Source of the DNA: Mobiluncus sp963511525
GTDB taxonomy: Bacteria > Actinomycetota > Actinomycetes > Actinomycetales > Actinomycetaceae
Length of the DNA: 64,000 bases
NCBI RefSeq assembly: GCF_963511525.1
Contig: NZ_CAUPIY010000005.1
Span: 91,333 to 155,332 of the forward strand
Direction: 5' to 3'
In this document: positions 9,140-17,357 of the stretch, one piece after another
Position numbering within the stretch: position 1 is the stretch's first letter
Layout: every line of letters begins with the position of its first letter
The notes under the pieces: model-generated
Database searches by the model: none
Told to the model about the DNA's origin: nothing
What the model saw: the letters and a program-made list of their open reading frames with translations, nothing else
Made by a program: the position numbers and the translations under genes

Positions 9140-9242
9140 CCGTTCATTCTAACGGCAAGTTTAGGTTTCGCTCATTCACAGCGACCAGCAACCCCGCAAG
9201 GAGACGGATAAAACCCCGCCAACCCCCTTGTGAAAAGCAAAA

Positions 9243-9800
9243 TCACTCAACAGCCAGCAGCACTTCGACCGCGCGAGCCAGGTAAGCATCAACCGGGCCT
9301 TCCAAGTATGCCCGGGCTCCTTTCGCTTCCGCAAACACCGCGTCGCGGATTTCTTTGCTGGTCAGAGGCTTGTTTTCGTCAAAATATGCCACCAGGCGAT
9401 CCAGCAGCGCGTCCACGTCCTCAATCCGGTAACCGCGCTGACGCCCTTGGGGATGGGCAAATCGTTTCCCTGCCGGACGCAACAGCCGCGGATAGAGAGT
9501 CGTGGCCTGTTCCGCCACCAGCGACATCCAGGCCTTTTGTCCGTTCACCGCGATGTGGTCGGCCCGCGCCCGCGCCACGAAAGCCGATTCCAACCGATCC
9601 ATCGCCGCATCGACTTCGACAAAGTTATATCCCCCGCGCACCACGTTGAACCCCTGGGCTCGCACCTGCGCCGCCCCGAAATTCGCTGGTCCGCCATTGC
9701 CTTCGTATGCCGAACGTGCCTTCGCCAAGAACTTGTCGACCTGGTTGCGGTCGTAGCCCTTCCCCAGGAGTTTAGCGGTGCGAAACGTCGTGTCGCTCAC
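9243..9800 (-). CDS. DivIVA-domain repeat protein
   Basis: A 185-residue cytoplasmic protein built from three DivIVA-like segments of the form F..GY....VD..L: KLLGKGYDRNQVDKFL (about 10-26), VRGGYNFVEVDAAMDRL (about 55-72) and RQRGYRIEDVDALLDRL (about 118-135). DivIVA domains bind curved membrane or act as polarity scaffolds. Proteins with several short DivIVA-domain repeats and no long coiled coil are common in actinobacteria and poorly characterised. Nothing suggests it is the main Wag31. It lies between rlmN and dxr on the same strand. Confidence 0.75.
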   Translation of the reverse strand: MSDTTFRTAKLLGKGYDRNQVDKFLAKARSAYEGNGGPANFGAAQVRAQGFNVVRGGYNFVEVDAAMDRLESAFVARARADHIAVNGQKAWMSLVAEQATTLYPRLLRPAGKRFAHPQGRQRGYRIEDVDALLDRLVAYFDENKPLTSKEIRDAVFAEAKGARAYLEGPVDAYLARAVEVLLAVE

Positions 9801-9863
9801 GTCCGGCCCTTTCCTTGTCTCTCTATGCTCTCAACAGTTTTCCGCGCGCTTTCCGAGTTTCCT

Positions 9864-11036
9864 CTAAGCCGCGGGAGGCTGCTTCGCTTTCGCAGCGAGT
9901 TGCCCGCAGGCTCCGTCAATATCGGAGCCGCGTGTATCCCGCAGCGTAGTGCTAATTCCAGCTTGCCGCAAAATCTCCATGAATTCGTCCATGACACGCG
10001 GCAGGGAGGCATCCCAGATACTCCCTGGCGTGGGATTGAGCGGAATCGGGTTCACATGCGCCCAGGTTTTGCCTCGTTCATTGAGTTTATCCGCTAGCAG
10101 CTGGGCTCGCCACGGGTGGTCGTTCATGTCCCTAATCAGGGCGTATTCAATAGAAACGCGCCGCCCGGTCGCTTGGAAATACGCATAAGCGGTGTCCAAC
10201 AGTTCATCGACCTGGTAGCGCCGGTTCATGGGTATCAGTTCGTTGCGCAGTTCGTCGTCCGGAGCGTGCAGGGACACCGCCAAAGTGACCGGCAGCTCTT
10301 CTTGGGTCAGCTTGCGAATTCCCGGCACCAGCCCGACGGTGGAAACGACCAGGTTGCGGGCCGAAATCCCGAAGCCTTGCGGGGCTTCGGCGGTGAGGGT
10401 CCGAATCGTGTGCAGCAGGGATTTGTAGTTGGCCAACGGCTCTCCCATCCCCATAAACACCAGGTTAGATAGCCGTGCCGGGCTGCCGAGTTCCCCGTCT
10501 TGGGCGGCCCTAGCGGCGAGCCGGACCTGTTCCAAAATTTCCGCCGCCGAGAGGTTTCGGGTCAACCCCAGTTGGCCGGTCGCGCAAAACGGACAGCCCA
10601 TACCGCAGCCGACCTGGGAGGATACGCACAAGGTAACGCGCTTGGGGTAGCGCATCAGGACGGATTCCACTTGGGCGCCGTCGAACAGTCGCCACAGGGT
10701 TTTGCGGGTCCATCCCCGATCAGCGACCTGGGTCACGACCGGGGTGATGAGTTCTGGCAGCAGGTCACGAGCCCGTTCCTGGTCGGCCTGGCCCAGGTCT
10801 GTCATCTGGGAGGGATCGGCTTCAAACCGCCCAAAATAGTGGCGCGCCACCTGGTCGGCACGAAACGGCCGCATCCCCGCCGCGGCCACCGCCTCACGGC
10901 GCTGCTGCGGGTCTAAGTCGGCGAAATGCCGCGGCGGTTTACCCCGAGCCTGAGCCCGAAAGTTGAGTTCTGCCGCAGCCCCCGCGTGCGTGGCCCCCAC
11001 CGGCAGTTGTTCGTGGGGCAGAACCTGTCTTTCCAT
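9864..11036 (-). CDS. rlmN: 23S rRNA / tRNA (adenine-C2) methyltransferase
   Basis: Radical-SAM enzyme that methylates C2 of A2503 in 23S rRNA and A37 in some tRNAs. The 390-residue product contains the 4Fe-4S motif CGMGCPFC (CxxxCxxC, about residue 145), the SAM segment FMGMGEPLANY, and the C-terminal DTRGSDIDGACGQL, whose cysteine is the methylation-mediating residue of the family. Its length and order fit RlmN rather than Cfr. It follows cdsA by 43 bases, a standard actinobacterial order (frr-cdsA-rlmN). Confidence 0.94.
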   Translation of the reverse strand: MERQVLPHEQLPVGATHAGAAAELNFRAQARGKPPRHFADLDPQQRREAVAAAGMRPFRADQVARHYFGRFEADPSQMTDLGQADQERARDLLPELITPVVTQVADRGWTRKTLWRLFDGAQVESVLMRYPKRVTLCVSSQVGCGMGCPFCATGQLGLTRNLSAAEILEQVRLAARAAQDGELGSPARLSNLVFMGMGEPLANYKSLLHTIRTLTAEAPQGFGISARNLVVSTVGLVPGIRKLTQEELPVTLAVSLHAPDDELRNELIPMNRRYQVDELLDTAYAYFQATGRRVSIEYALIRDMNDHPWRAQLLADKLNERGKTWAHVNPIPLNPTPGSIWDASLPRVMDEFMEILRQAGISTTLRDTRGSDIDGACGQLAAKAKQPPAA

Positions 11037-11079
11037 AGGTTTAAGTTTAACGGTTTTCCCGGGACTTCCCGAGCGGGGT

Positions 11080-12111
11080 CTAGGACAGCACCGGGACTTG
11101 TTGGGAAAAGATGGCGAACTTCAACACGATATAGGCCACCGGCGCCGTCATCAGGATGGAATCCATCCGATCCAGCAGCCCGCCGTGTCCCGGCAAGAGG
11201 TGGCCCATATCTTTAATGCCGAGTTCCCGTTTCAGCAACGATTCGCTCAAATCGCCCAGAGTTCCCACTCCAGCCATCAAAACCCCCAAGATGATTCCGT
11301 AAAACCACGGAATCCCGATCCAGAACGTGCCCGCCACGGACACGATGACAGCGAACAGGACCGAACCGGCAAACCCTTCCCAGGTCTTGCGCGGGGAAAT
11401 AGACGGTGCCATGTGGTGGCGTCCCAGGAAACGCCCGCAGAAATAGCCCCCGGTGTCGGAACCCAGCGTGACGGACAAAACGAAAACTGCGGTGGCAGGG
11501 GCTCCGCACTCCACCGCCAACAAAGCCAGGAAAGACCCCAAGAACGGAATATAAGCCACGGTCAGGGTACTGACCGTAACGTTCTTGAGCGCATCTTCAC
11601 CACGGTAGGGACCCGCCAACTGCCACAGCAGGGCGGCCGCCACCGTCAGGTAAGTCGCGGTCAGCATGGCCTCCAACCCGACCTGCCAGGCACAGATGAA
11701 AATCCCAATCCCCCCGATGACGACGATTGGCATCCCCAAATGCCGGTCTGTAAACCGGATGGCATGGCGAAACTCGATGAGGCAAGCCACAATCGTTGCC
11801 GCGCACAAGGCTGCGAACAGCGGTTTCACCAGGAATAGGGTCAATCCGTAAGCCGCCAGCAGTCCCGCTCCGACACCGGTGGCTGCCGCCAGGTTGCGTC
11901 CGGCCTTCCGAGGTTGGTTTGGCGAGGATTCTGTTGGTTCGGACTCGCCTTTCGCCCCGGCAACGCCCCGACCTGGTTTCCGGCCCTGTTTTGCGGCGCG
12001 GTTTTCCCGGCGGCTGGGACGGGTCACCGGATGTACCCCAGTTTCCGGGGTCACCGGAGCGACCGCTGCCTCGGAAGGTTGCGGTGGTTGGAAATTCTCG
12101 GTATCGACCAT
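11080..12111 (-). CDS. cdsA: Phosphatidate cytidylyltransferase
   Basis: Makes CDP-diacylglycerol from phosphatidate and CTP, the gateway to all membrane phospholipids. The 343-residue integral membrane protein has about eight helices from residue 80 on. Near the C-terminus it has the family signature (KDMGHLLPGHGGLLDRMDS), and it also has RKTWEGFAGS. The N-terminal ~75 residues are hydrophilic, Arg/Pro-rich and disordered-looking, a common actinobacterial extension. It lies 45 bases after frr on the same strand. Confidence 0.94.
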   Translation of the reverse strand: MVDTENFQPPQPSEAAVAPVTPETGVHPVTRPSRRENRAAKQGRKPGRGVAGAKGESEPTESSPNQPRKAGRNLAAATGVGAGLLAAYGLTLFLVKPLFAALCAATIVACLIEFRHAIRFTDRHLGMPIVVIGGIGIFICAWQVGLEAMLTATYLTVAAALLWQLAGPYRGEDALKNVTVSTLTVAYIPFLGSFLALLAVECGAPATAVFVLSVTLGSDTGGYFCGRFLGRHHMAPSISPRKTWEGFAGSVLFAVIVSVAGTFWIGIPWFYGIILGVLMAGVGTLGDLSESLLKRELGIKDMGHLLPGHGGLLDRMDSILMTAPVAYIVLKFAIFSQQVPVLS

Positions 12112-12156
12112 GCTCTAAAACCCAGATAATGACGGGTAATAACGGGTTGGCGGTGC

Positions 12157-12714
12157 CTAGATAGTCATCAACTCTGATTCTTTGGCAGCCAGCAGCTGGT
12201 CAATCTCATCGGTGAACTTTTTCGTGATGGAATCGAGTTCCTTTTCACCGCGTTTGATTTCGTCCTCGCCGAGTTCCTTGTTCTTTAGCATGGATTCGAA
12301 TTCGTCCTTGGCCTTGCGGCGCAGCGAACGCACGGACTGGCGGCCCTCCTCGGCTTTGGTCTTTGCCATCTTAACGTATTCTTTGCGGCGTTCCTCCGTC
12401 AGGGCGGGCAGCACGATACGAATCGTTTTGCCGTCATCAGTAGGGTTCACGCCCAAGTCGGCTTCCGCAATGGCACGAATAATGTCTTGCGAGGCAGACT
12501 TGTCAAAAGGCTGGACGATGACGGTGCGCGCCTCGGGAATGTTAAAGGAAGCGAGCTGCTTCAACGGGGTGGGGGCGCCATAGTAGTCGACCATAATGCC
12601 GTCAAACATGGCGGTATTGGCCCGACCGGTCCGAATAGCGGCGAATTCGTCTTGGGTGGCGCTCAAGGCCTTTGCCATCATGCTCTTGGCGGATTTGAGG
12701 GTGTCTTCAATCAC
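12157..12714 (-). CDS. frr: Ribosome recycling factor
   Basis: Splits post-termination ribosomes together with EF-G. It is 185 residues, exactly the family size, with the typical FAAIRTGRANTAMFDGI, YYGAPTPLKQLASFN and KMAKTKAEEGRQSVRSLRR segments and a long helical bundle ending in the usual charged C-terminal helix. The ATG has a good GGAGAAACCC-type SD before it. It is downstream of pyrH (62 bases), as in most bacteria. Confidence 0.97.
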   Translation of the reverse strand: MIEDTLKSAKSMMAKALSATQDEFAAIRTGRANTAMFDGIMVDYYGAPTPLKQLASFNIPEARTVIVQPFDKSASQDIIRAIAEADLGVNPTDDGKTIRIVLPALTEERRKEYVKMAKTKAEEGRQSVRSLRRKAKDEFESMLKNKELGEDEIKRGEKELDSITKKFTDEIDQLLAAKESELMTI

Positions 12715-12776
12715 GGGTTTCTCCTTTGTTCCTTAGCTTTCTCCACAGGTTCCCCGGTGGGGTTTCGTTATTTCAC

Positions 12777-13514
12777 TTACTCTTCGTTGTACAGCACAGT
12801 ACCGATGTTTTCGCCCAGCAACGCCCTAGTGACGTTACCCGGCTGCGTCATACCGAACACTCGCATCTTCAGTTTGTTTTCGGAGCACAGGGAGAAAGCG
12901 GCCGCGTCCACGACTTTCAGCCCATCGCGCAGCGCTTTCTCGTAGCTGACCTGATCGAGTTTTTCAGCCTGGGGGTTCCGGCGCGGATCGTCGGTGTACA
13001 CCCCATCCACCCCGTTCTTGCCCACCAGCAGTTCCTGGCAGTGCGTCTCCAGGGCGCGTTGCGCGCTGACGGTGTCGGTCGAGAAATACGGCATCCCCGC
13101 GCCAGCCCCGAACACGACCACACGTCCTTTTTCGAGGTGACGAATGGCTCGCAAGGGCACATAAGGCTCGGCGACCTGGGTCATTGTGATGGCGGACTGC
13201 ACCCGGGTGCGCACTCCGGCCTGTTCCAAGAAATCCTGCAGGGCCAAGGCATTCATGACGGTGCCCAGCATCCCCATGTAGTCTGCCCGAGCGCGGTCCA
13301 AGCCGCGCTGGCTCAGCTCCGCACCGCGAAAGAAGTTCCCGCCGCCAACCACGATGGCAACCTGCACGCCCTGCGTCACCGCCGCGGCGACCTGCTGAGC
13401 GATATTGGAAACGACATCGGGGTCGAGCCCCACTTGACCGCCGCCAAAGACTTCACCGGATAGTTTCATCAAAACCCGGCGTTTACCGGGGGCTACTGAG
13501 CCGTCATCGCTCAT
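12777..13514 (-). CDS. pyrH: Uridylate kinase
   Basis: UMP to UDP with ATP, hexameric and allosterically controlled in pyrimidine supply. The 245-residue amino-acid-kinase-fold protein has VLMKLSGEVFGGG at the N-terminus, VVGGGNFFRG, DYMGMLGTVMNALALQ and FGAGAGMPYFSTDT, all diagnostic of PyrH. The ATG is preceded by GGGAGAAGAT. A TATAAT box on the minus strand at about 13549-13554 may give it its own promoter, downstream of the hairpin that separates it from tsf. Confidence 0.96.
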   Translation of the reverse strand: MSDDGSVAPGKRRVLMKLSGEVFGGGQVGLDPDVVSNIAQQVAAAVTQGVQVAIVVGGGNFFRGAELSQRGLDRARADYMGMLGTVMNALALQDFLEQAGVRTRVQSAITMTQVAEPYVPLRAIRHLEKGRVVVFGAGAGMPYFSTDTVSAQRALETHCQELLVGKNGVDGVYTDDPRRNPQAEKLDQVSYEKALRDGLKVVDAAAFSLCSENKLKMRVFGMTQPGNVTRALLGENIGTVLYNEE

Positions 13515-13557
13515 CTATCTTCTCCCTTGAAAGACCTACATCCTTAGACATTATACG

Positions 13558-13595
13558 CAAATGCCCCAAAGCCTTCATTGACCCTGGGGCATTTG
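13558..13595 (-). terminator. Long hairpin between tsf and pyrH
   Basis: An 11-bp perfect inverted repeat (CAAATGCCCCA ... TGGGGCATTTG, 16-base loop) lies between tsf and pyrH. A second small hairpin (AAACCC/GGGTTT) overlaps the tsf stop at about 13615-13632. A clean U-run is absent, so termination may be partial. The TATAAT at about 13549-13554 follows it on the minus strand. Confidence 0.5.
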
Positions 13596-13629
13596 CCTAG
13601 TTCAAATGGTTGCTAAACCCTTTTGGGGT

Positions 13630-14469
13630 TTATTCTCCAGCCTGCAAACGCGCAAAAGCGGTGACCTTGCCTTTGGAGGCTTCCACAATCTTGCCGACCG
13701 TGGTCTTGGGGTCCTTTGCAAAAGGCTGTTCGAGCAGCACGCAGTCCTTGTAGAAGCCCTTCATCCGGCCTTCCACAATCTTGGCGACGACAGCGTCCGG
13801 CTTACCTTCGGCCTTGGTCGTTTCGGTCAGCGTGGCGCGTTCCTTTTCGACTTCCGCAGCGGGAACGTCCTCGCGGCTGAGGTACTCGGGGCTGTAGGCC
13901 GCGATGTGCATCGCGACATCGTGAGCCACGTCGGCACCCGCCTTGTCGGTAGCCACCAGCACGCCAACGGTCGGAGGCAGATCCTGGGAAGAACGGTGCA
14001 GGTAGACATCGACGGCTTCGCCCTCGACCTGACGCACGTTGCCGACTTCCAGTTTCTCGCCGATAATCGCCGCAATCGCGTCCACGGTGTCCTTGACGGT
14101 GCCGTCAGCGGACTTGGCAGCCAAGAGTTCCTCTACGGTAGCCGCGCCGGATGCCGCGGCGGCGTCCAGAATCTTATCTGCCATATCGATGAATTTGTCA
14201 GTCTTCACCACGAAGTCGGTTTCCGCGTTGACCTCGACCATGGTGCCGCGCTGGCCACCCTTGGTGTCGGTCACTTTCGCGGCAATCAAGCCGGCCCCAG
14301 CGGAGCGGCCTTCCCGCTTCGAAAGGGACTTCAGACCCTTGACACGAATGATTTTCAAGGCTTCCTCGCGGTCGCCGTTCGCTTCTTCCAGGGCTTTCTT
14401 AACGTCAGCCAAGCCCGCGCCGGTTTCTTCGCGCAGGTCTTTCAGGTCTTGCATACTGTATTTAGCCAA
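13630..14469 (-). CDS. tsf: Elongation factor Ts (TTG start)
   Basis: Nucleotide-exchange factor for EF-Tu. I place the start at the TTG at 14469, giving LAKYSMQDLKDLREETGAG, the expected EF-Ts N-terminus, 279 residues. GGAGG lies 6 bases upstream of this TTG, inside the ten extra codons that an ATG at 14499 would add (MKLALKLEEK), so the SD decides the start. Motifs are TGAGLADVKKAL (UBA-like, about 14-25), VEVNAETDFV and the core and dimerisation regions. It follows rpsB by about 105 bases in the classical rpsB-tsf unit. Confidence 0.95.
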   Translation of the reverse strand: MAKYSMQDLKDLREETGAGLADVKKALEEANGDREEALKIIRVKGLKSLSKREGRSAGAGLIAAKVTDTKGGQRGTMVEVNAETDFVVKTDKFIDMADKILDAAAASGAATVEELLAAKSADGTVKDTVDAIAAIIGEKLEVGNVRQVEGEAVDVYLHRSSQDLPPTVGVLVATDKAGADVAHDVAMHIAAYSPEYLSREDVPAAEVEKERATLTETTKAEGKPDAVVAKIVEGRMKGFYKDCVLLEQPFAKDPKTTVGKIVEASKGKVTAFARLQAGE

Positions 14470-14574
14470 TTTTTCCTCCAGTTTCAGAGCAAGTTTCATG
14501 TACCGGGAATGTTATTCCCGAATATTCTTTGGGGAGAGCGTTGAATGGTTCTTTTCCCGCCCTCGTGCAGCCGA

Positions 14575-15462
14575 TTACTCGGCCTTTTCGTCGGTTTCGT
14601 CGCTCGCGGCGGCGGGTTCAGCAGGCGTTTCCTCGGCCGGCTTTTCCTCCGCAGAAGCTTCCTCGGCGGGCTGTTCCGCGGCGGGAGCTTTCGCGTCGTC
14701 ACCGGCCAGCAGTTCGCGTTCCCACTCAGCCATCGGTTCGGCGCTTTCCGGGTTCTCTCCCAGCTGCTTCTTGGAGCGAGCCACCAGACCCTCCGCGCAA
14801 GCGTCCGCAATCACTTTGGTCAGCAAATCGACCGCGCGAATCGCGTCGTCGTTGCCGGGAATGCCGTAATCCACCTCGTCAGGGTCACAGTTCGTGTCCA
14901 GAATGGCCACGACCGGAATCCCGAGCTTCTGGGCTTCCGCAATCGCCAGGTGTTCTTTCTTGGTGTCAACCACCCAGATGGCCGAAGGGGTCTTTGCCAT
15001 GTCACGAATACCGCCCAAGGTCTTGGCCAGCTTGTCCTTTTCACGGCGCATCATCAACAGTTCCTTCTTCGTCAACCCCGAAGCGGAAGTGTCCTCAAAG
15101 TCGTACTGTTCCAGTTCCTTCAAACGCTGCAAACGCTTGTGCACCGTAGAGAAGTTGGTCAGCATTCCGCCCAGCCAACGTTCGTTCACGAACGGCATCC
15201 CCACGCGGGTAGCCTGTTCCTGAATGGACTCCTGAGCCTGTTTCTTGGTGCCAACGAACAGCATCGTGCCGCCGTGAGCCACGGTTTCCTTAACAAATTC
15301 GTATGCAATATCGATGTCAGCGATGGTTTGCTGCAAATCGAGAATGTAGATGCCGGAACGGTCGGTCAAAATAAACCGCTTCATCTTGGGGTTCCAGCGA
15401 CGGGTCTGATGCCCGAAATGTACGCCGCTTTCCAAAAGCTGGCGCATGGTAACGACTGCCAT
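14575..15462 (-). CDS. rpsB: 30S ribosomal protein S2 with acidic C-terminal tail
   Basis: Small-subunit protein needed for S1 binding in many bacteria. The first ~245 residues are standard S2 (MAVVTMRQLLESGVHFGHQ, YILDLQQT, WLGGMLTNF, VVDTKKEHLA, GIPVVAILDTN, IPGNDDAIRA). The last ~45 residues are an Ala/Glu/Pro-rich low-complexity acidic tail (AEEKPAEETPAEP), as in several actinobacterial S2 proteins; S16 in this window has a similar tail. The ATG has GAAGGAC upstream. A long leader with a strong hairpin (15656-15673) precedes it. Confidence 0.96.
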   Translation of the reverse strand: MAVVTMRQLLESGVHFGHQTRRWNPKMKRFILTDRSGIYILDLQQTIADIDIAYEFVKETVAHGGTMLFVGTKKQAQESIQEQATRVGMPFVNERWLGGMLTNFSTVHKRLQRLKELEQYDFEDTSASGLTKKELLMMRREKDKLAKTLGGIRDMAKTPSAIWVVDTKKEHLAIAEAQKLGIPVVAILDTNCDPDEVDYGIPGNDDAIRAVDLLTKVIADACAEGLVARSKKQLGENPESAEPMAEWERELLAGDDAKAPAAEQPAEEASAEEKPAEETPAEPAAASDETDEKAE

Positions 15463-15831
15463 GTGGCGTCCTTCTTTCAGTTATGGGACACAGCTGCCCC
15501 GGCGCGCGCAGCACTCCGGGGACGTCTACGTCCAATTTCGGTTAATGCCTGGTGTCCGCTCGCTTTCCCCACCCCGTAGGGACCTGGAGGATTGCGCTCA
15601 TCACGGCAAAGCCGACGGAAAAACCGGCAGCGCCGCGATTGCGAACACGCGAAGTCAGCTGCATGGGCAGCTGCGAGGGTTAACTTTACCAAAACTTCCC
15701 ATTAAAAAGCCAATTCGGCGCGACCTGGCGCGGTTTTATGGTTTATCCACAAGCGGGGTGAAATCGGGGTTTTCCACAGGTAAACATTTTTTCGCTGGTG
15801 TAGGCGCCTCCCTTCGCGAAACACTGCAGTC
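15463..15831. other. Divergent intergenic region rpsB / M23-like gene
   Basis: The 369-base gap holds the rpsB leader on the minus strand, including a 7-bp CAGCTGC/GCAGCTG hairpin with a 4-base loop at 15656-15673. On the other side is the promoter side of the M23-like gene, with a perfect DnaA-box-like TTATCCACA at 15743-15751 and the shared 17-bp element at 15768-15784. No coding sequence is visible. Confidence 0.5.
15768..15784 (+). promoter_or_regulatory. Shared 17-bp element (copy 1) before M23-like gene
   Basis: GGTTTTCCACAGGTAAA lies 47 bases before the ATG of the M23-like gene. The identical 17 bases occur, in the same orientation relative to the gene, 46 bases before the ATG of yraN (21808-21824). 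Both copies are followed by (C/G)ATTTT and have a TTATCCACA within 25 bases. Conserved spacing suggests a promoter or operator element. Confidence 0.6.
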
Positions 15832-16398
15832 ATGAGAAAAGTTTTCATCACCATCTGCTGTTGCCTGACCTTGAGTCTGAACTTAGGGTCCGCTTCACCT
15901 GCCGCCGGCATCGCCGCCGACCGAGGCCTACCCGCCGTTGCCAGTTCAGCGGCTCCAACGACCGTTTCACCAGGGAAAACATCGGGTCTGCGTGACTTCC
16001 TCTACTGGCCCACGGGTCACCCTACGGCTGTTCCCCGCAAATTCGACCCGCCCGCCCAAAAATGGCTGGCCGGACACCGCGGTATCGATCTGCGTGTCAG
16101 CCCCGGTCAAACCGTTTTTGCCGCGACTGACGCGACGGTACTCTATGCCGGTGACCTGGCGGGACGGCCCGTGGTTTCCCTCGAGGACGCCGCCGGGCGG
16201 CGCTACACCTACGAGCCGGTGGAACCGTCAGTCGCTGTCGGGGATGACGTGACTCGTGGCCAAGCCATCGGGACGGCGTTAGGTGGACACTGTCCCGGTG
16301 GGGACTGCCTGCATTTCGGGGTCAAGGACGGTCCGGACGGTTACGTAGATCCCCTGCGTTTGCTGGGGGGAAGGATTCGCCTGTTCCCGATAAACTAA
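15832..16398 (+). CDS. Secreted M23-family (LytM/lysostaphin-like) peptidase domain protein
   Basis: A 188-residue exported protein. It has a signal peptide (MRKVFITICCCLTLSLNL, cleavage probably after the Ala-rich stretch near 25-30), a Ser/Thr/Pro linker and one M23 beta-lytic domain (about 80-180). The metal motif HxxxD is present (HRGID). In the HxH motif the first His is Cys (CLHFG), so zinc ligands are kept while the general-base His is missing. Such proteins may be inactive amidase or peptidoglycan-binding regulators. It is divergent from rpsB, convergent with the next lipoprotein gene, and carries the shared 17-bp element upstream. No good SD is seen. A weak TCGC/GCGA stem with TTTTTT follows the stop. 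Confidence 0.85.
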   Translation: MRKVFITICCCLTLSLNLGSASPAAGIAADRGLPAVASSAAPTTVSPGKTSGLRDFLYWPTGHPTAVPRKFDPPAQKWLAGHRGIDLRVSPGQTVFAATDATVLYAGDLAGRPVVSLEDAAGRRYTYEPVEPSVAVGDDVTRGQAIGTALGGHCPGGDCLHFGVKDGPDGYVDPLRLLGGRIRLFPIN

Positions 16399-16428
16399 GC
16401 GAGTCGCAGACGTGGGACGCGCGATTTT

Positions 16429-17166
16429 TTACTTCTCAGTCGGGACTGCGGAATACTGGGCAGGGGCTTTATAGATGCCAGTAATCAAGTTGTTGCCGTC
16501 AACGTACTCCACGCGGTACTGGGACACGGTGTTTGAGGGTGCGTCGTAGTCAATAACCTCGCCCTTCTCAGACAGGGCAATAATCGGGGGTTCCTCGTTG
16601 CGAGCCACGACCCAAAAAACCGACTGGTTCTGTTTGGACTTTCCGACGGAAACATTGAGGATTTCCGTGCGTGGCACCCCGGTTTCCACGTGGTTGTACC
16701 GCTTGGTGAAGTCTCTGGACCACTGGGCCATATCCTGGCACTTCGTGCAGGCTTCGGTGTAAACCTGATCAGCGAAATGGGTGTCTTTCGCCACAAAACT
16801 GTAGTACATCGCGTAGGTAAAATACTTCACCACCGTGGCCGCACCGTCCACGGAAAACTCGTGGAAAAACTTCGGCTCATCGAACGGCGCCACTTTCATA
16901 TGCTGATCGGCGGGAATGGTCTGCAAGTCTGAGGGGGAAGGTTTGCCTTTAGTTGACGCGGTATAGCGCGGCGCCGGCGCTCCGGAAATTGGGTCTTGGG
17001 TTGTGTCAGGAGCAGCAGGATCGACCAAGGGGATATCCGCGGTCATCATTTCCCGGGCAGTCCTCTCGGAGCCAGAAGCACCAACCGTAGTACCGCATCC
17101 AGTCAAAACGGCAGCAGAAAAAAGCATCACCAGCGATGCTTGCACAATCCGCAGTTTCCCGACCAT
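16429..17166 (-). CDS. DUF6318-like lipoprotein
   Basis: A 245-residue lipoprotein of unknown role. The ATG at 17166 is chosen because AGGAGGAG ends 4 bases before it. An upstream in-frame start at 17190 would add eight residues and lose this SD. The signal peptide ends in a lipobox (AAVLTGC), followed by a Pro/Ser/Thr linker (about 45-85). The globular domain has Cys-x-x-Cys (ACTKCQDM) after a FFHEFSVDGAATVVKYF segment, which resembles the actinobacterial DUF6318 family. It probably faces the outside of the membrane. Its start region opens into an AT-rich gap toward xerC. Confidence 0.75.
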   Translation of the reverse strand: MVGKLRIVQASLVMLFSAAVLTGCGTTVGASGSERTAREMMTADIPLVDPAAPDTTQDPISGAPAPRYTASTKGKPSPSDLQTIPADQHMKVAPFDEPKFFHEFSVDGAATVVKYFTYAMYYSFVAKDTHFADQVYTEACTKCQDMAQWSRDFTKRYNHVETGVPRTEILNVSVGKSKQNQSVFWVVARNEEPPIIALSEKGEVIDYDAPSNTVSQYRVEYVDGNNLITGIYKAPAQYSAVPTEK

Positions 17167-17357
17167 GACGCTCCTCCTGAGGCACCACACTCTATAGTAC
17201 AGAAATCATTGTATGTTTTTTTGAAGGAAATTCATAGATATAATCCAGCTATTTCCCAGCTTTGTAAGTACATTCCCAAGAAACTATCCACCCAGTTCAA
17301 GAGCTCGATTTTTCGGTTTTTTAGAAAGTTAATGGGGATTTTTTTAAATTTGGGACT

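Noticed and set aside
14470..14499. ATG start for EF-Ts ten codons upstream
   Set aside because: The GGAGG lies inside those codons, directly before the TTG that begins the conserved protein.
15743..15784. Replication origin based on DnaA boxes
   Set aside because: Only two boxes, no AT-rich unwinding array and no dnaA/dnaN genes nearby.
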